DNA of 64,000 nucleotides from Pycnopodia helianthoides (taxonomy: Eukaryota; Echinodermata; Asteroidea; Forcipulatida; Asteriidae): positions 12,951,164 through 13,015,163 of the forward strand of contig CM063252.1 of the NCBI GenBank assembly GCA_032158295.1. Reading direction: 5' to 3'. The position numbers and the translations under genes were made by a program. Shown here one piece after another: positions 1 through 10,880 of this stretch (positions within the stretch are counted from its first letter, which is position 1; each line of letters starts with the position of its first letter). The notes beneath the pieces are model-generated. The model was not told the DNA's origin. It did not search any database and saw nothing but the letters and a program-made list of their open reading frames with translations.

Positions 1-690
1 AAAAAACCAGCAGGATCGAGAAAGATTTGGGCCATTAGCCATTTTGAGAAAACCAGCAGGATCTAGAAGGAAGTGGGTCAATATACATTGTAGATCTTAT
101 GGAAAACCAGCAGGATCTAGAAGGATTTGGGCAATTAGCCATCTTGAGAAAAACCAGTGCAGGATCTTAAAAGGATTTGGGTCAAAAGTCATCTTGAGCA
201 AAAACAGGAGGATCTAGAATGATTTGTGCCATCAGCCATCTTGAGAAAAACAGTATCTAGAAGGATTTGGGTCATTTGCCATCTTGAGCAAAACCAGCAG
301 GATCTAGAAAGATTTGTGCCATCAGCCATCTTGAGAAAAACAGTATCTAGAAGGATTTGGGTCATTTGCCATCTTGAGAAAAACCAGCAGGATCTAGAAG
401 GATTTGGGTCATTTGCCATCTTGAGAAAAACCAGCAGGATCTAGAAGGATTTGAGTCATTTGCCATCTTTAAATAATAATAATAATAATAATAGTGGATA
501 CTTATATAGCGCACGTTCCGTCTTTCGACGCTCGCGGCGCTTTAGAGAAAAACCAGCAGGATCTAGAAGGATTTGGGCCACTAGCATGACTAGCCATCTT
601 GAAAAAAACCAGCAGGATGTACATGTAGAAGGATTTGGGTCATTAGCCATCTTCAGAAAAACCAGGAGGATCTTGAAGGTTTGGAGACCT
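1..690. repeat. Minisatellite, about 47-bp unit, cut by the left edge
   Basis: About 14 diverged head-to-tail units, each with an aaaaccagcaggatctagaa core followed by gatttgggtcat and gccatcttgag. Units vary between about 36 and 50 bp. The array is interrupted at about 467-545 by an (aat)n run and a short GC-rich segment resembling a SINE tail. Short open frames on both strands here come from the periodicity and are not genes. The array starts before the window. Confidence 0.9.
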
Positions 691-2738
691 TCGAGATTTT
701 GACTCTCTAAAACTGAAGGATAAAGACGGAGTTGGGCTCTGTGTTCAAGCTAGTAACAGACCTACATGATAATACATGTAGTCTGTTAGCTTGGTTAGGG
801 TTTAAAAACAGTGTCCACACAGGATGCACAAGTTCCCTTATTTCTGCAACCTGCGAGGATGATGTACATTGTACTAACGAGTCAGCAAATCAGCTTTGAA
901 CATCTCTACACTGTACATTCAACATCTTCCATTACACCTGCTCTTGTTTATAATCTCATTTTCCCATCTTCAGTGTGCACTAAATTGCATTAACGGGAAC
1001 TGTTTTAAAAAGCAAGGTTGAGCTATTTATACATGCAACTGTATGTGTGCAATATGTAATGTACATTGTATGTCAGCGTACATGTTTAATATGCCGTTAA
1101 AATCTGTGAAACCACATACATGTAACTGTACGACATGTATCTAGAGGTCTACGTTAATTAGATTCGAGATGAAATTACGGCCACAAAATAACATTATAAT
1201 TTATGATACATGTAAATGTAATGCCATAACGGATTGAGTCTATAGGAAATTTTTTAAACGCTTCGGAGCAGCAGACCTAGCATGTAAAGTTAATTGTTTT
1301 TTAAAATGTGGGCATGCCCGGAAATACATGTAGGTAAGCAATGGGATTGAGGCCTCTCAACTAGTACATTAACATGATTAATGTCTCCCGCTACATTTGT
1401 GTACAGTATTTTATAATTAATGTGCTTTTTGAAGATTAATTCATATGACAGCTCAGCTTAGTGACAGCCTAAATATTTAAGTTTCACCATACATGTACAT
1501 TTACCTTTAAACATGTATTCAAAAGCTTAATGTTGTTTTCAATCATTATTTGATGTTTTTTGTTTTTTGTTATGATTCAGTCAAAAAATGACTACCACTG
1601 TTACACAATTATTAAGGTTGTAAAATTGTCCAAAGTTTGTACTTCAGGTGGACTTGCAGAGCTGTCAAAATTTGCATCTTGCAATCAGGTAGATGTTGTA
1701 CAACAATCGGGGATATATTTAGAATTACATGATTCATCGAAAAAGGAAGCAAGTTTCCATCATCAGGGAGATTTTCAAATTTGTTCACCAGAACATCTCA
1801 GAGCATGGAAAGATTGGGTTTTTTTTCCCCAGGGAACTTTCTGCAGAATCAGGGAGAGTTGGCAGCTCTGGTACTTGCTTAAAAAAAAAAAATATGACAC
1901 TCTCTTCAACGTATCTGTTCGTAAGCTGCAGTCGATTTAATTTAATTGTACTGGATTTCGTTCCTTGATTTGTCAGATCCCGGCAGGTTGAGATACATGT
2001 ACATTGTATGCATTGAGCTTTTCCATTAACTGGTAATCTCCTTGAGTGATTTCCCAGGATCCTTCCTCACTCTAATAAAATCAAACACTTACACGTAAAC
2101 CAACACCGAAACTGTTGGACTCCGATTTACGATGGTGTGCCTGATCCCGTGTAAAGCATATAATCGGTTTACTAGGGCAATCCTCAGGCCGACTGCATCC
2201 AACAAAAACATGCAGGGCTAGGGTTGGGGTGGTTAGGGTTAACTAATTTGTTCAATCTGACTAATCTCTCGCTCCACTGACACGACAGAAAACACACTTT
2301 GCATTTGTCACGTAAGCCGTTTTTTTTCAATGGTTGTCTTTTTTTTTTAAGGACCCAAAACCACCCAAAAAGCGTTTCCACACATGAGTGGACATGCAGG
2401 CTTATGATACTGAACAAAATTTGAGTTGATTCACTTGAAAAAAAATATATTTTAAATCATTCTCAAAGTCAAATTTCCATCAAAAATGGGGTGAAAAAAA
2501 TTACCTGCCTTTTCCATAGATCCATTGTTTGAATGAAATTTTATAGTATTTAAAAAATTGGTCATTTTAATGAACTTCAATTATTTTCAGTATTTCAGCC
2601 TGCATACATTGAGACACTTTTAAGGCTGGTTTCAGGTACTTAAAAAAAAGTAACGACCATTCGAAAAATTGCTAACGTCACGGTAGTTAAATGGTACACG
2701 TTTCTGTCAAACACAACGTAACATCCATGAATACTTAC
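691..2738. other. AT-rich non-coding stretch, probably intron of the ZDHHC gene
   Basis: I see no exon with family-like coding content on either strand. The sequence is AT-rich with many acatgta/tacatgt motifs, common in marine invertebrate DNA. Because the ZDHHC first exon at 2739-2972 ends in a splice donor pointing left, this stretch is most likely its first intron. The second exon was not found and should lie to the left of the window. Confidence 0.5.
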
Positions 2739-2972
2739 TCAAATGCAAAAAATAACGAGCAGGTTACGACGATGAGACCGAACGTCAGGTAGAAGAACCC
2801 CCTTCTGCCGGGCCATGATGATCCGCCCATTGCAGTAGAAGGAGTTGCGACCGGGGAGGACCTGCCACTTGCGCTTTGCCATGTGGCCACCGCTGTCCAG
2901 TGCAGAGTACCGACTAGAAGAGGGCGTGTCTGTCGGGCGAGGTGGCGATGTACTGGACTGTGCTGACAGCAT
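2739..2972 (-). CDS. Palmitoyltransferase ZDHHC9/14/18-like, first coding exon, frameshifted
   Basis: The product would be a DHHC-type protein S-acyltransferase, a multi-pass membrane enzyme of Golgi/ER/plasma membrane that attaches palmitate to cysteines. The start at 2972 gives a Ser/Thr/Pro-rich cytosolic leader, then the family block [20 protein letters not shown] followed by MARQKGV, typical just before transmembrane segment 1 in the ZDHHC9/14/18 group. After that Val the frame breaks. Moving one base restores [19 protein letters not shown], a normal first membrane segment, and runs into a donor GTAAGT (complement of 2733-2738). The exon then ends in phase 2. The break is one extra base near 2795-2798 (a TT followed by CTTC on the coding strand). 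The catalytic DHHC domain is not in the window. Family is confident; the exact paralogue is not. Confidence 0.82.
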   Translation of the reverse strand: MLSAQSSTSPPRPTDTPSSSRYSALDSGGHMAKRKWQVLPGRNSFYCNGRIIMARQKGVLLPDVRSHRRNLLVIFCI

Positions 2973-3419
2973 ATGTGACTTTTTCAGACAGGTCCGTCTA
3001 ATACCGGCTAGAATATTCTGTTAAATCTCGTTCAGCTATGTCTTTCTGTGGAGAATCGACAAAGAGTGCACACCATGTAAATTTATAATCGAGTAATCAC
3101 ATGCACTTCTAAGGCAAAATAAAACTAAAGAACATGTTTAGCATCCTGCCTTTTTGACATCGTCTTTATAGTAAATGTTGCATCCAGAAACATTTTACCT
3201 TGATGGCATTTTTCATTTAACGAAAACCGCAAGAGATTTGTCCAAAGAAACTGAAAGCATGAAGAAACATTAAGGTTGCGTGTTGTATCACATCCACATG
3301 TATCGATCGCCTTGCAACAACCGACGGCATGTGCCTTTGTCCACATAGGGGTGTGGATTTCACCCCTATTTCATTTATTATCTTTTTGCAATGTAAACCT
3401 CTTTTACTTTGAACGAACT

Positions 3420-4270
3420 TGCATTATTACTGTACATTTAGGTAAATAATGTGCAGTTTATAGTTAAACTCACTGAGCATCGACGCACACCCGACTTTGG
3501 ACCGCACGCTCAGATTTTAGCCGAAAACTTTTCTCTTTTTTTAGAAACGTATCTGCCTACTACCATATTAACTGGCGGCAACATCTCCTGTATCTTCAGA
3601 GCCCAATTTCATTTTGTGCTTAGGCCAAAAAAAAACAAAGGTTCTGTTTCCGATTACATGTCATTTAAAAATAGGGTCGGTAGGTCGGAAAGTTTTTTTA
3701 TTTTGCTTTTTTTAATTTTTTATTCTGATACGATTGACGATACGTCCACGATCGTTCATGTGTTGAGCGCAATCAACGGATTTGCACAGCGAATTAGGCA
3801 AAATTGCGCGCAAACTGTAGTTTGCGCTCTGCAGATTTGGCAGTTAATCTGCCCGACCTTGCAAAATGTGCGCAATCTTAAGTTTGCGCAAATCCTTGGA
3901 ATGCGCTTCACATAGCGCCGTGTACGCACGTGCGCGATGCATATTGAATTGTGGGTATTTTTTGCTCGTATTCGAGTCGTTGGACATCGCAGGCTCAAAT
4001 CACGAAGATATCTGTAAGTTTTCTTGATAGGCCTATGTTCTGGTTTTTATTTCAATGTTGCCTAAAACATGTTAAATTGGTAAAAGTCAGACATTTTTTT
4101 CCAGGTAATTAATTTTTCTTTTTTTTTCCCACCGTTTTTTCCCCGTTTTTTTCTGTTTTCCCCCTGTTTTTTTTTTAAAGCCGAATAAAAAGTTTAGGGT
4201 CGCGGCGTAAAAACTAGGGTCGGTCGGGAAACCGGAAACGGAACCCTTTTTTGGGGGGGCCTTCTGGTGG
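3420..4270. repeat. Probable non-autonomous repeat with related ends
   Basis: Segments at about 3628-3695 and 4190-4255 share the words gttc(t/c)gtttccg and agggtcggt. Each is flanked by A- or T-runs, and some matches are inverted while others are direct. The interior has alternating gcgcaa/ttgcgc words. A 154-codon open frame here (3451-3915) has no protein-like features. I read this as a degraded mobile element and cannot fix its limits. Confidence 0.35.
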
Positions 4271-4880
4271 AGTTTCAATTTCATAGCGCTGCTAACCGTA
4301 AGTGAATGAAAAGGCACATGCTAACCTTTCAGTGCTTACTTTATGAAAATGACTTGGACGCAACAATACAAATCCATGGTGAACAAGCAAGCTTGCCATC
4401 TCATTTTTTTTGCCAACCTGTAAAATACGCCTACGCTTTGGAAGCAAATTTTCCTGCTATAGTAAGCATGAAAATTTGCTTACCATTAAGTACATTTTGT
4501 AGCGCTATAAATTTGGGCCCAGATCTCAGTATTGGTTTTGTGTACATGTAGGTCACATTCAATCAGTTTAGTGGTGTTGAGGTGATTAAAAGTTCAATTA
4601 GGGTTGGGGCTAATTACCATACACTGTATGGACCATGAGAAAAAAAATTGTGAAATCTGTTTCTAAATGTTCTATAGGGGCCTACATGTATGTTCTAAGC
4701 ATTTTAATTAACAAAACTGACAGTAAAAAAGGGGACTTTCCAAAAACACTACGACAGTGAGTACTATATGTACAATGTATGTACACTACACATGTACGTA
4801 TGTATGTAGGACCCATGCCGCCACAATGCTAGGTCGGTGACTACTACTGAGACTGGGTACAGCATTCTCTTTATACTAAG

Positions 4881-5374
4881 TGCAGTGTTAGCCACAGGGG
4901 TGTCTGGGTGTCTTTTGGACACAGACCTGCCTGAAAGCATACATGTAGTGATACATGTAGCTAGAGGGGGTGGGGGGTCTTTTGGACACCCTGTTTTAAA
5001 TTTGGACATCCTGTTTTATCTGTCATTTACAAGTAAATGTATTTTATGTGAACAATTTGGACACCCAGTTTTAAAATTTCCAGCAAATTTGGACACCCTT
5101 TTACCAAACCATATGGCGCTCAGTAGGTGCTTGGCATTTCGGATCTTTCCACTCCAATTGGAAGGGATTGCATAATAGCATGGAGGTAGGAATAAGCAAC
5201 CTTATTTTTGTTTCACCATCATTGGAAAGATCCGATCTTTCCCTTTCCAACAATAGTTAGCTTGGGTTGGGTATGGAGGGTGAACATGGACAAAACTACA
5301 TGTACAGCTTGTTAAAAACAAATTAATTATTTAGGGTGTCCAAAAGACACCCAGACACCCCTCTGGCTAACACT
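4881..5374. mobile_element. Foldback element with about 40-bp inverted ends, disrupted by a second element
   Basis: The left end agtgttagcca...aggggtgtctgggtg (from 4881) is repeated inverted at 5333-5374. The interior carries three further 'tttggacaccc' words. The right end was hit by the Mutator-like element at 5375-6270: the last nine bases of this terminal repeat, gctaacact, reappear after it at 6271-6279. No coding capacity, so non-autonomous. Confidence 0.7.
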
Positions 5375-6270
5375 TAGTTGCGATAATCGTAACCCTCCAT
5401 CCTCCCGACGGTCGGAGACCGGAGGGTTACGAGTCATGCAGTGCAAAAAAGTGGCGAAATAAAAAATTCGACTATTTTGGTCAGACTAGTCACCAGGTTT
5501 GCCAAATTTTTACCACTTTCAAAAAACATGACACACATTCTAAGAACATGGATTTAATCTTCAGTGTGTCATGAATCCATTCATAACACTCTAAACATCG
5601 TTGAAAAATTATTTTAAGGAAAAAACGAACAAAAACTTACCAGAAACTGACCGAAATGTCCATGGACCGCACTTCCCCTAAATCAACCAATCAGCGTAAA
5701 CCAGACCGTTATGTAGGCGTGGCGATCGTCTGATTGCGACTGTGCGTGCACGCAGTTAATGTATTTAACGGATTTGCGCCATCTGCAGTTTGCGCTGATT
5801 AAGTGCAGGAACAGCATTCCAGAATGCGCGCTCAATCTGGAAATTTTTCCTCATAATTATCCTGTGATTGTGCAACTCAACAAAATGCGCACAACGACGA
5901 GTCCGCTTACGCTGATTGGTCGAGATGTTGCTAGGTCACGAATCGCGAGGTTCGAAAACCGGACCTGAGATTGTCTACGCTTCATGAGAATTTCGCTCAG
6001 TCTCTGGTAAGTTTTTGTCTTTTTTTCTTAAAATATTTTCTCAATGATGTTTTGAGTAATACGAATGGATTCATGACACATTGATGATTACATCCATGTT
6101 TTTAGAATGTGTGTCATGTTTTTTGAAAGTGGTAAAAATTTGGTAAATCTGGTGACTAGTCTGACCAAAATAGTCGAAATTTTTATTTCGCCACTTTTTT
6201 GCACTGCATGACTCGTAACCCTCCGGTCTCCGACCGTCGGGAGGATGGAGGGTTACGATTATCGCAACTA
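5375..6270. mobile_element. Non-autonomous Mutator-like (MULE-type) element with long terminal inverted repeats
   Basis: The arms at about 5375-5662 and 5990-6270 are inverted copies. The outermost 100 or so bases look essentially identical and similarity then decays towards the centre. The element starts tagttgcgataatcg and ends with its complement. It is bracketed by a perfect 9-bp direct repeat, gctaacact (5366-5374 and 6271-6279). Long inverted repeats with a 9-bp target duplication are the hallmark of the Mutator superfamily. The roughly 330-bp interior encodes no transposase. Confidence 0.85.
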
Positions 6271-6420
6271 GCTAACACTATGCCAGTTAGGGCAGAGATG
6301 GTTCTTGTGATTGATTTAGCTTGGTGCGCTACATACATGTATTTGACATATACATGATATATGTACGTCCAAGGGAGCTGAGATGAAGCTGAGTGAAATA
6401 AATGGCTTGTTACCTTTGTG

Positions 6421-6490
6421 CTTAGGCCTGAGTGTTTTTGTGTGTGTTATCTTTGTCATCTAAAGTCGCCTTTGGGGCTGTAAAGTTCAA
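6421..6490 (+). repeat. Single-copy relative of the 45-bp minisatellite at 43.2 kb
   Basis: This segment (cctgagtgtttttgtg, then gttatctttgtc, then taaagtcgcctttggggct) matches 43210-43280, which leads into the tandem array at 43233-43812. Here the 'taaagtc...ggggct' module occurs once, so it may represent the unexpanded state of a dispersed repeat. Confidence 0.55.
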
Positions 6491-6574
6491 CTGTTTTGTT
6501 GGGTCCAGCAAGGAGTCGACCATTGTCATGCTGCCTCCATCTTACACTTACACTTACACTTAAGGTTGGGATTT

Positions 6575-6790
6575 TTAGTATTGTAGGCTTATGCCTTTTA
6601 ACACCCCATATCCATTTTCACTCAGGTATCTGTCAAAGCTATTTTTGAACTGATTTGTTATCCGAGCATTGACCACTTTGGCTGGGAGTCTGTTCCAGTT
6701 ATCCACTACTCGCTGTGTGAAGAAGTGTTTTCTGAGATTGAGCCCATCTTGTTTGGTCATAATCCTTGTATCCCACAACAACATGAACAA
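6575..6790 (-). mobile_element. LINE (non-LTR retrotransposon) reverse-transcriptase C-terminal remnant
   Basis: A 71-codon frame contains LRKHFFTQRVVDNWNRLPAK and then VVNARITNQFKNSFDRYL. This is the characteristic tail of LINE ORF2 proteins of the CR1/L2/Rex type (R.FF..RVV..WN.LP...V.A.....FKN..D). Upstream reverse-transcriptase motifs are absent, so this is a 5'-truncated dead copy. Confidence 0.75.
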
Positions 6791-8870
6791 TATTGAATGC
6801 TAATCACGCATTACAAAATGGAACAGCTTTATTCTCTTTCCAGCCTCGGCTTGGTCACAAAGATTTGAATGAATCAAGATTGCCAGGTCTATTCATACTG
6901 TGTATTTGTGATTTTGCATTGTGTACCATACACAAACTAATGTTGATCCTTATTTTATTCTTTTTATTTTTCCATATTCTGGAGATACCATCCTGTTCTA
7001 CTCCTTTGCATCCTACTGAACATGTAGTTTTTTTTGTGAATGTGGCGTGTCATGGCCGAACGGTTTAGTGCATCGAACTCAAGTTCTGGTTGCTAAGCCA
7101 TCAGGGAAATAGGCCTACAATCCCATGCAGCATGCAGTCCACAACTGACGACAATACAAACAAATGTACATTAACATGTCAAGGAATGAGAATGACTGGC
7201 AAAACACGGAACTATAATGATTATTTACGTAATGTATGTCAATTTATTGTTGAAAATTTGTATTTATTACTCAGTTATTAATGTTTTTTACTTTCATTTG
7301 TTATTATAATTTATTAATAAAATAAAAATATAAATGTAAAAGAAACAAACTAAGTCTAAGTAAAGGAAAGTAGGGAACAACATGATGTATCTAAAGTCAT
7401 GATACTTACAAAACTGTGTCCCTGGTTGCTACTTGCTAACGACAGTAATCATACACGGGGCAGGTCCCTCTGCTGACAGGAGGCCTTAGCCGCTAGAGTC
7501 AAGAGACGAGAAACCGGGGGCGTTGGTGTACCGGTGTACCGTATGATGACCGAAGGTTGCGTTGTCACGTTAGCTACGCCGTGTCTTTTGGTTGTTTCAT
7601 TTATGGGGCATTGATGTTCATTTTGCCGTTCATAATCCACCGGTAAATACAGCAATACAGCAATACATTGAGACTTAGATATATGTGTTTATTTGAGGGG
7701 TTAGTTTATAGTGCATACGTTGTGACCGCTTACTACATAGTGAACTGAAAATAAAGACGAGAAACACAGGAACAGCAGCCCAGATTATTAAGCAATTACT
7801 GATGTGTGAATTGCGCATGTACTAACCACACTAGACTGGTTCCACAACCTTTGTTTACTACAAGCAGAGCTATTTACATATGGGACCTTGGGTTTCATCG
7901 TCATAGGATAAAATGTCATCCCCAGGGTATAACCATGGTGTTGGGAATCCTGCTGAAATCAGCTTGCGCCCCGCGGTGTGAGAACGAGCTACACCGTAGA
8001 GACGAGGTTGAAAGGAGACATACGGAGGCCGATGGTTGACAAAGTTTAAATTCGAATGAAGATTACACCATAGGCTAATTATAATAATTATAATTAAGAA
8101 ATTTATTAAGTCTTTCATAAACCCCTGCGTCAACAAACTTTTTTCTCTCGCTCTTTTTTAAATATATTTTAGGTTTTGTGTATTTTTTTCATTTTTTTTG
8201 TATTTTATTTATTTTTTATTTTTTTAAATATTTATCTATTTATTTATTAATTATTATTATTATTATTTATTATCATTATTTTATTTTATTATTATTATTA
8301 TTTTTTTTTGGGGGGGTGGTGGGTAAAAGTTTGTTATATAATAACCCCAAACGAAAAGAAAGTGTGTATCCCAAAGCCTAGCCTATACTTAAAAGTTTGA
8401 AGGTAGTAAGCATCCTGCAACAAGTTGGGTCAGAAGTGCCCCCCGTTGATTAGAAATCGTTACCAAGTACGCCTGGGCATATGCCAAAAAACTTGATTCC
8501 TCAAGTCAAAAGCTTACCGGCGCGCTGCAAGCAACTTTCGTAAAAGTCCTCGTTGTCAGCTGGAAGGCCGCCCTCATTACGGCCAGAGGCGGTGGTTGGT
8601 ACCCGCCGTCACCTCTCGCTAAGTGGAAGGGTTGCCGTTCTTGATGTAAAACCGTGACCGTTTTTGCTGTTTTCTCAATAAGTATAAATTAACTGTATTC
8701 AACTGAAATTTTCACAAATGACTTAAATTGTACCTGTCTTGATAATTCTGCCTATAAATCAGCATTGTTGACAAAAACACTATCTATAAAGACCTTTAAA
8801 TCTAAGTGGATTGTCGGGTCATTGTGTGTACACAGATAGCTCGTCAAGTGCAAATTACTTTTCGATTTAA
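6791..8870. other. Non-coding; partial SINE and low-complexity T-rich DNA
   Basis: At about 7045-7110 there is a degenerate tRNA-like SINE head (gtgtcatggccgaacggttt...) on the plus strand. At 8160-8320 there is a T/A-rich stretch with (tta)n, ending in a G-run. At about 8560-8720 there is a fragment related to the repeat at 13440-13720 (shared gttcttgatgtaaa...gt and ttcaactgaaa(c/t)tttcac words). I see no exon. Confidence 0.45.
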
Positions 8871-8877
8871 GCTAACC

Positions 8878-9082
8878 ACTGGGGTGTTAAAATTGACACC
8901 ATGTGGACGTGTTGTCATAATACAGATATCGAAAAAAAGAATCAAAATTAACATCATAGCGTGTTAAAATAACACTTTCTTGCCAATACAGTTACAATGT
9001 CACACACTATGATGTTAATTTTGATTCTTTTTCGATAATCTGTACAAGTACGTCCCCATGGTGTCAGTTTTAACACCCCAGT
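8878..9082. mobile_element. Foldback MITE, about 205 bp
   Basis: The outer words actggggtgttaaaattgac and gtcagttttaacaccccagt are near-perfect inverted copies. The similarity continues inward through gaatcaaaattaacatcat and atgatgttaattttgattc. The loop is about 40 bp. No coding capacity. Confidence 0.8.
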
Positions 9083-9287
9083 TTTTGCAGTGTATGAGGG
9101 CAGAGCGTTTTCATCCACCCGAACTACGGAACTCTCTATATACTCGCTGTTGTGATTAGATTTATGTATTCGAAGTTGAATTGAAGGCACACGTTGGCGC
9201 AAAATGTATATTCTTGTTATTTGCTGATTGTTTAGTTTTATTCTTTGTTTTTCTGCGCGTTGGGTCGGGTAGACTTCTCAATACACT

Positions 9288-9500
9288 GCACTCTAAAACT
9301 CAGATCAGAATAAGACCCAGCTTTTCTCTGAAAGTCTGACCCATTTCTGGATCAGTGTGAACTGGAATATTGTGTGACGCAGAATCCGAGCTAAAACCCC
9401 CTTTTTTATTTTAACAATTTTGGGGTGAGCTTGACCCATAAACGGAGGCCTCCTGGCACCAGGAATCCGGGTCAAAACTGACCTGGGAGTTGTTGTTTTT
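9288..9500. repeat. Dispersed 'gggtcagaat/tgacccgga' repeat, copy 1
   Basis: It begins near actctaaaactcagatcag and is rich in tgaccc/gggtca and gaatccggg words. The same family recurs at about 10394-10880, 18853-19100 and 20918-21150. It is probably a non-autonomous element with an actctaaaa end. Confidence 0.55.
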
Positions 9501-9665
9501 TGAAGCATTATAAATGCTTTTATTATTGTTACTTATTTTATCATGAATATAATTAAGAATCCATGCAGAATTTGTTAAGACTCATTCTTGTGGACGGTGT
9601 GTGATGGCGGTCTGCAGTGAAGCTCGAGAAGATGACACTCAGAAGACCTGGCGATTTTTTTTCTT

Positions 9666-9764
9666 TCTGCAGCACACGTCGGCTATGGAGTCAACAGTTA
9701 AGGGATATAGGCTGTTCTTCCCTATCCCTTGACTCTTGACTCCATAGCCGACGTGTGCTGCAGA
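9666..9764. repeat. Long hairpin, about 42-bp arms
   Basis: The arm at 9666-9707 (tctgcagcacacgtcggcta then tggagtc...) is the inverted copy of 9723-9764 with only a few mismatches and a loop of about 15 bases. The hairpin is far more symmetric than chance and has no coding content. It may be a tiny foldback element or a precursor-like RNA hairpin. Confidence 0.7.
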
Positions 9765-10393
9765 ACATAAATTTGCGACCTGGCATGTCGTGGCTGACGT
9801 GACTGAGAGTACGTGTAGATTCTTACAGCACCAGACTCAAGTTCTGGTTGAGTTCTGTCACCACCCTTGTGTCTGCAAAAAAACACCGTACCTGTTGCTT
9901 CTCTTCATCACCCTGTGGAAAAAATGGGTCAATTTTCTCTTCTTCTTGCCTGAAATTTCCCCACCGCTTTGCCCGAATTTAGGACGGCAGTTTAACCCCC
10001 TTGCCTCCCCCAGGGTAGTATATGCCTTTGTGTTCATACACCATAAGCGTAAACGTTGGCAGATACCGGTGTAATATCCTTATTGATACACTCCATACCA
10101 GGGGGGGGGGGTTATGAAAGTTTCAAGATCCAGTATATGTGATTCCGGATTTTCAGGTTGCAAAAGAAGACTTCGACATAGCAATAATAGAGAGCAACAC
10201 ATCGATGATTCACTTGCGCTCTCAATGTTTGGCGTCAACAGAGGGCGTTATACTCATTAAATGGTTTACTATTGTGGTAAAGTTTGTCATCGTTACTTTT
10301 GTTCGGCTGGGTAAAAGTTTTGAGACAACTTTATTGATTTAAGTCAGGGAAGAAGCGGAGAACATTGTATTCTAAATACTCCTGCGGGTAAAA

Positions 10394-10880
10394 ACAATTG
10401 ACGCAGAATCCGGGTCCGGGAGTGGGGGGGGGGGGGTGGGGCGGGGGGGGGGGGGAGGGGGGGGGGGCGAGGGGGGGGGGGGCGAGTGGGGGGCGGGACC
10501 ATTTAAGGGTCTCTGACACAGAATCTGGTTTTAAAAAAACAGAGAGGAGGTGCGACCCGGAATCCGGGTCAATTCTGACAGGCTACTATAGAGAGTTTTG
10601 ATAACGTTTAGAGAGCCTTGGATGTGTACAATCGTCATACTGCATAAAACAATTAAAGTTCTTCATCTCATTTGCATTCGAAACAACTTCCGGGTCACAA
10701 TTTGACCCGGATCGAGTTCCCCTGGGGGCCTGACCTATTTCTTGGGCCAATGAGTCTCACTAGTCCGGAATCAGTGTCAAAATGACCCAGAAATGGGCCA
10801 AACTGACCCAGAAGCCACTTTCCGGGTCGAAAAAATGGGTCTGGCCCCCGGAACCTGGAATCCGGGTCAATTCAGAACCG
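10394..10880. repeat. 'gggtcagaat' repeat, copy 2, with a long G-rich tract
   Basis: The tract at about 10411-10497 consists of G-runs up to about 14 long broken by single T, C, A or GA steps. This is a strong G-quadruplex candidate on the plus strand. The rest (10680-10880) is the same tgaccc/gggtca family as 9288-9500. Confidence 0.65.

Noticed and set aside
1..690. CRISPR-like or coding repeat at the left edge
   Set aside because: Units are contiguous and variable with no spacers; ordinary minisatellite.
1560..1940. 126-codon open frame on the plus strand
   Set aside because: No family resemblance. Parts (cagggaactttctg...agagttggcagctctg) recur near 42995-43035 and 45950-45980, so it is repeat-derived.
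3451..3915. 154-codon open frame on the plus strand
   Set aside because: Composition is low-complexity and T-rich with gcgcaa repeats, and no family motif is visible.
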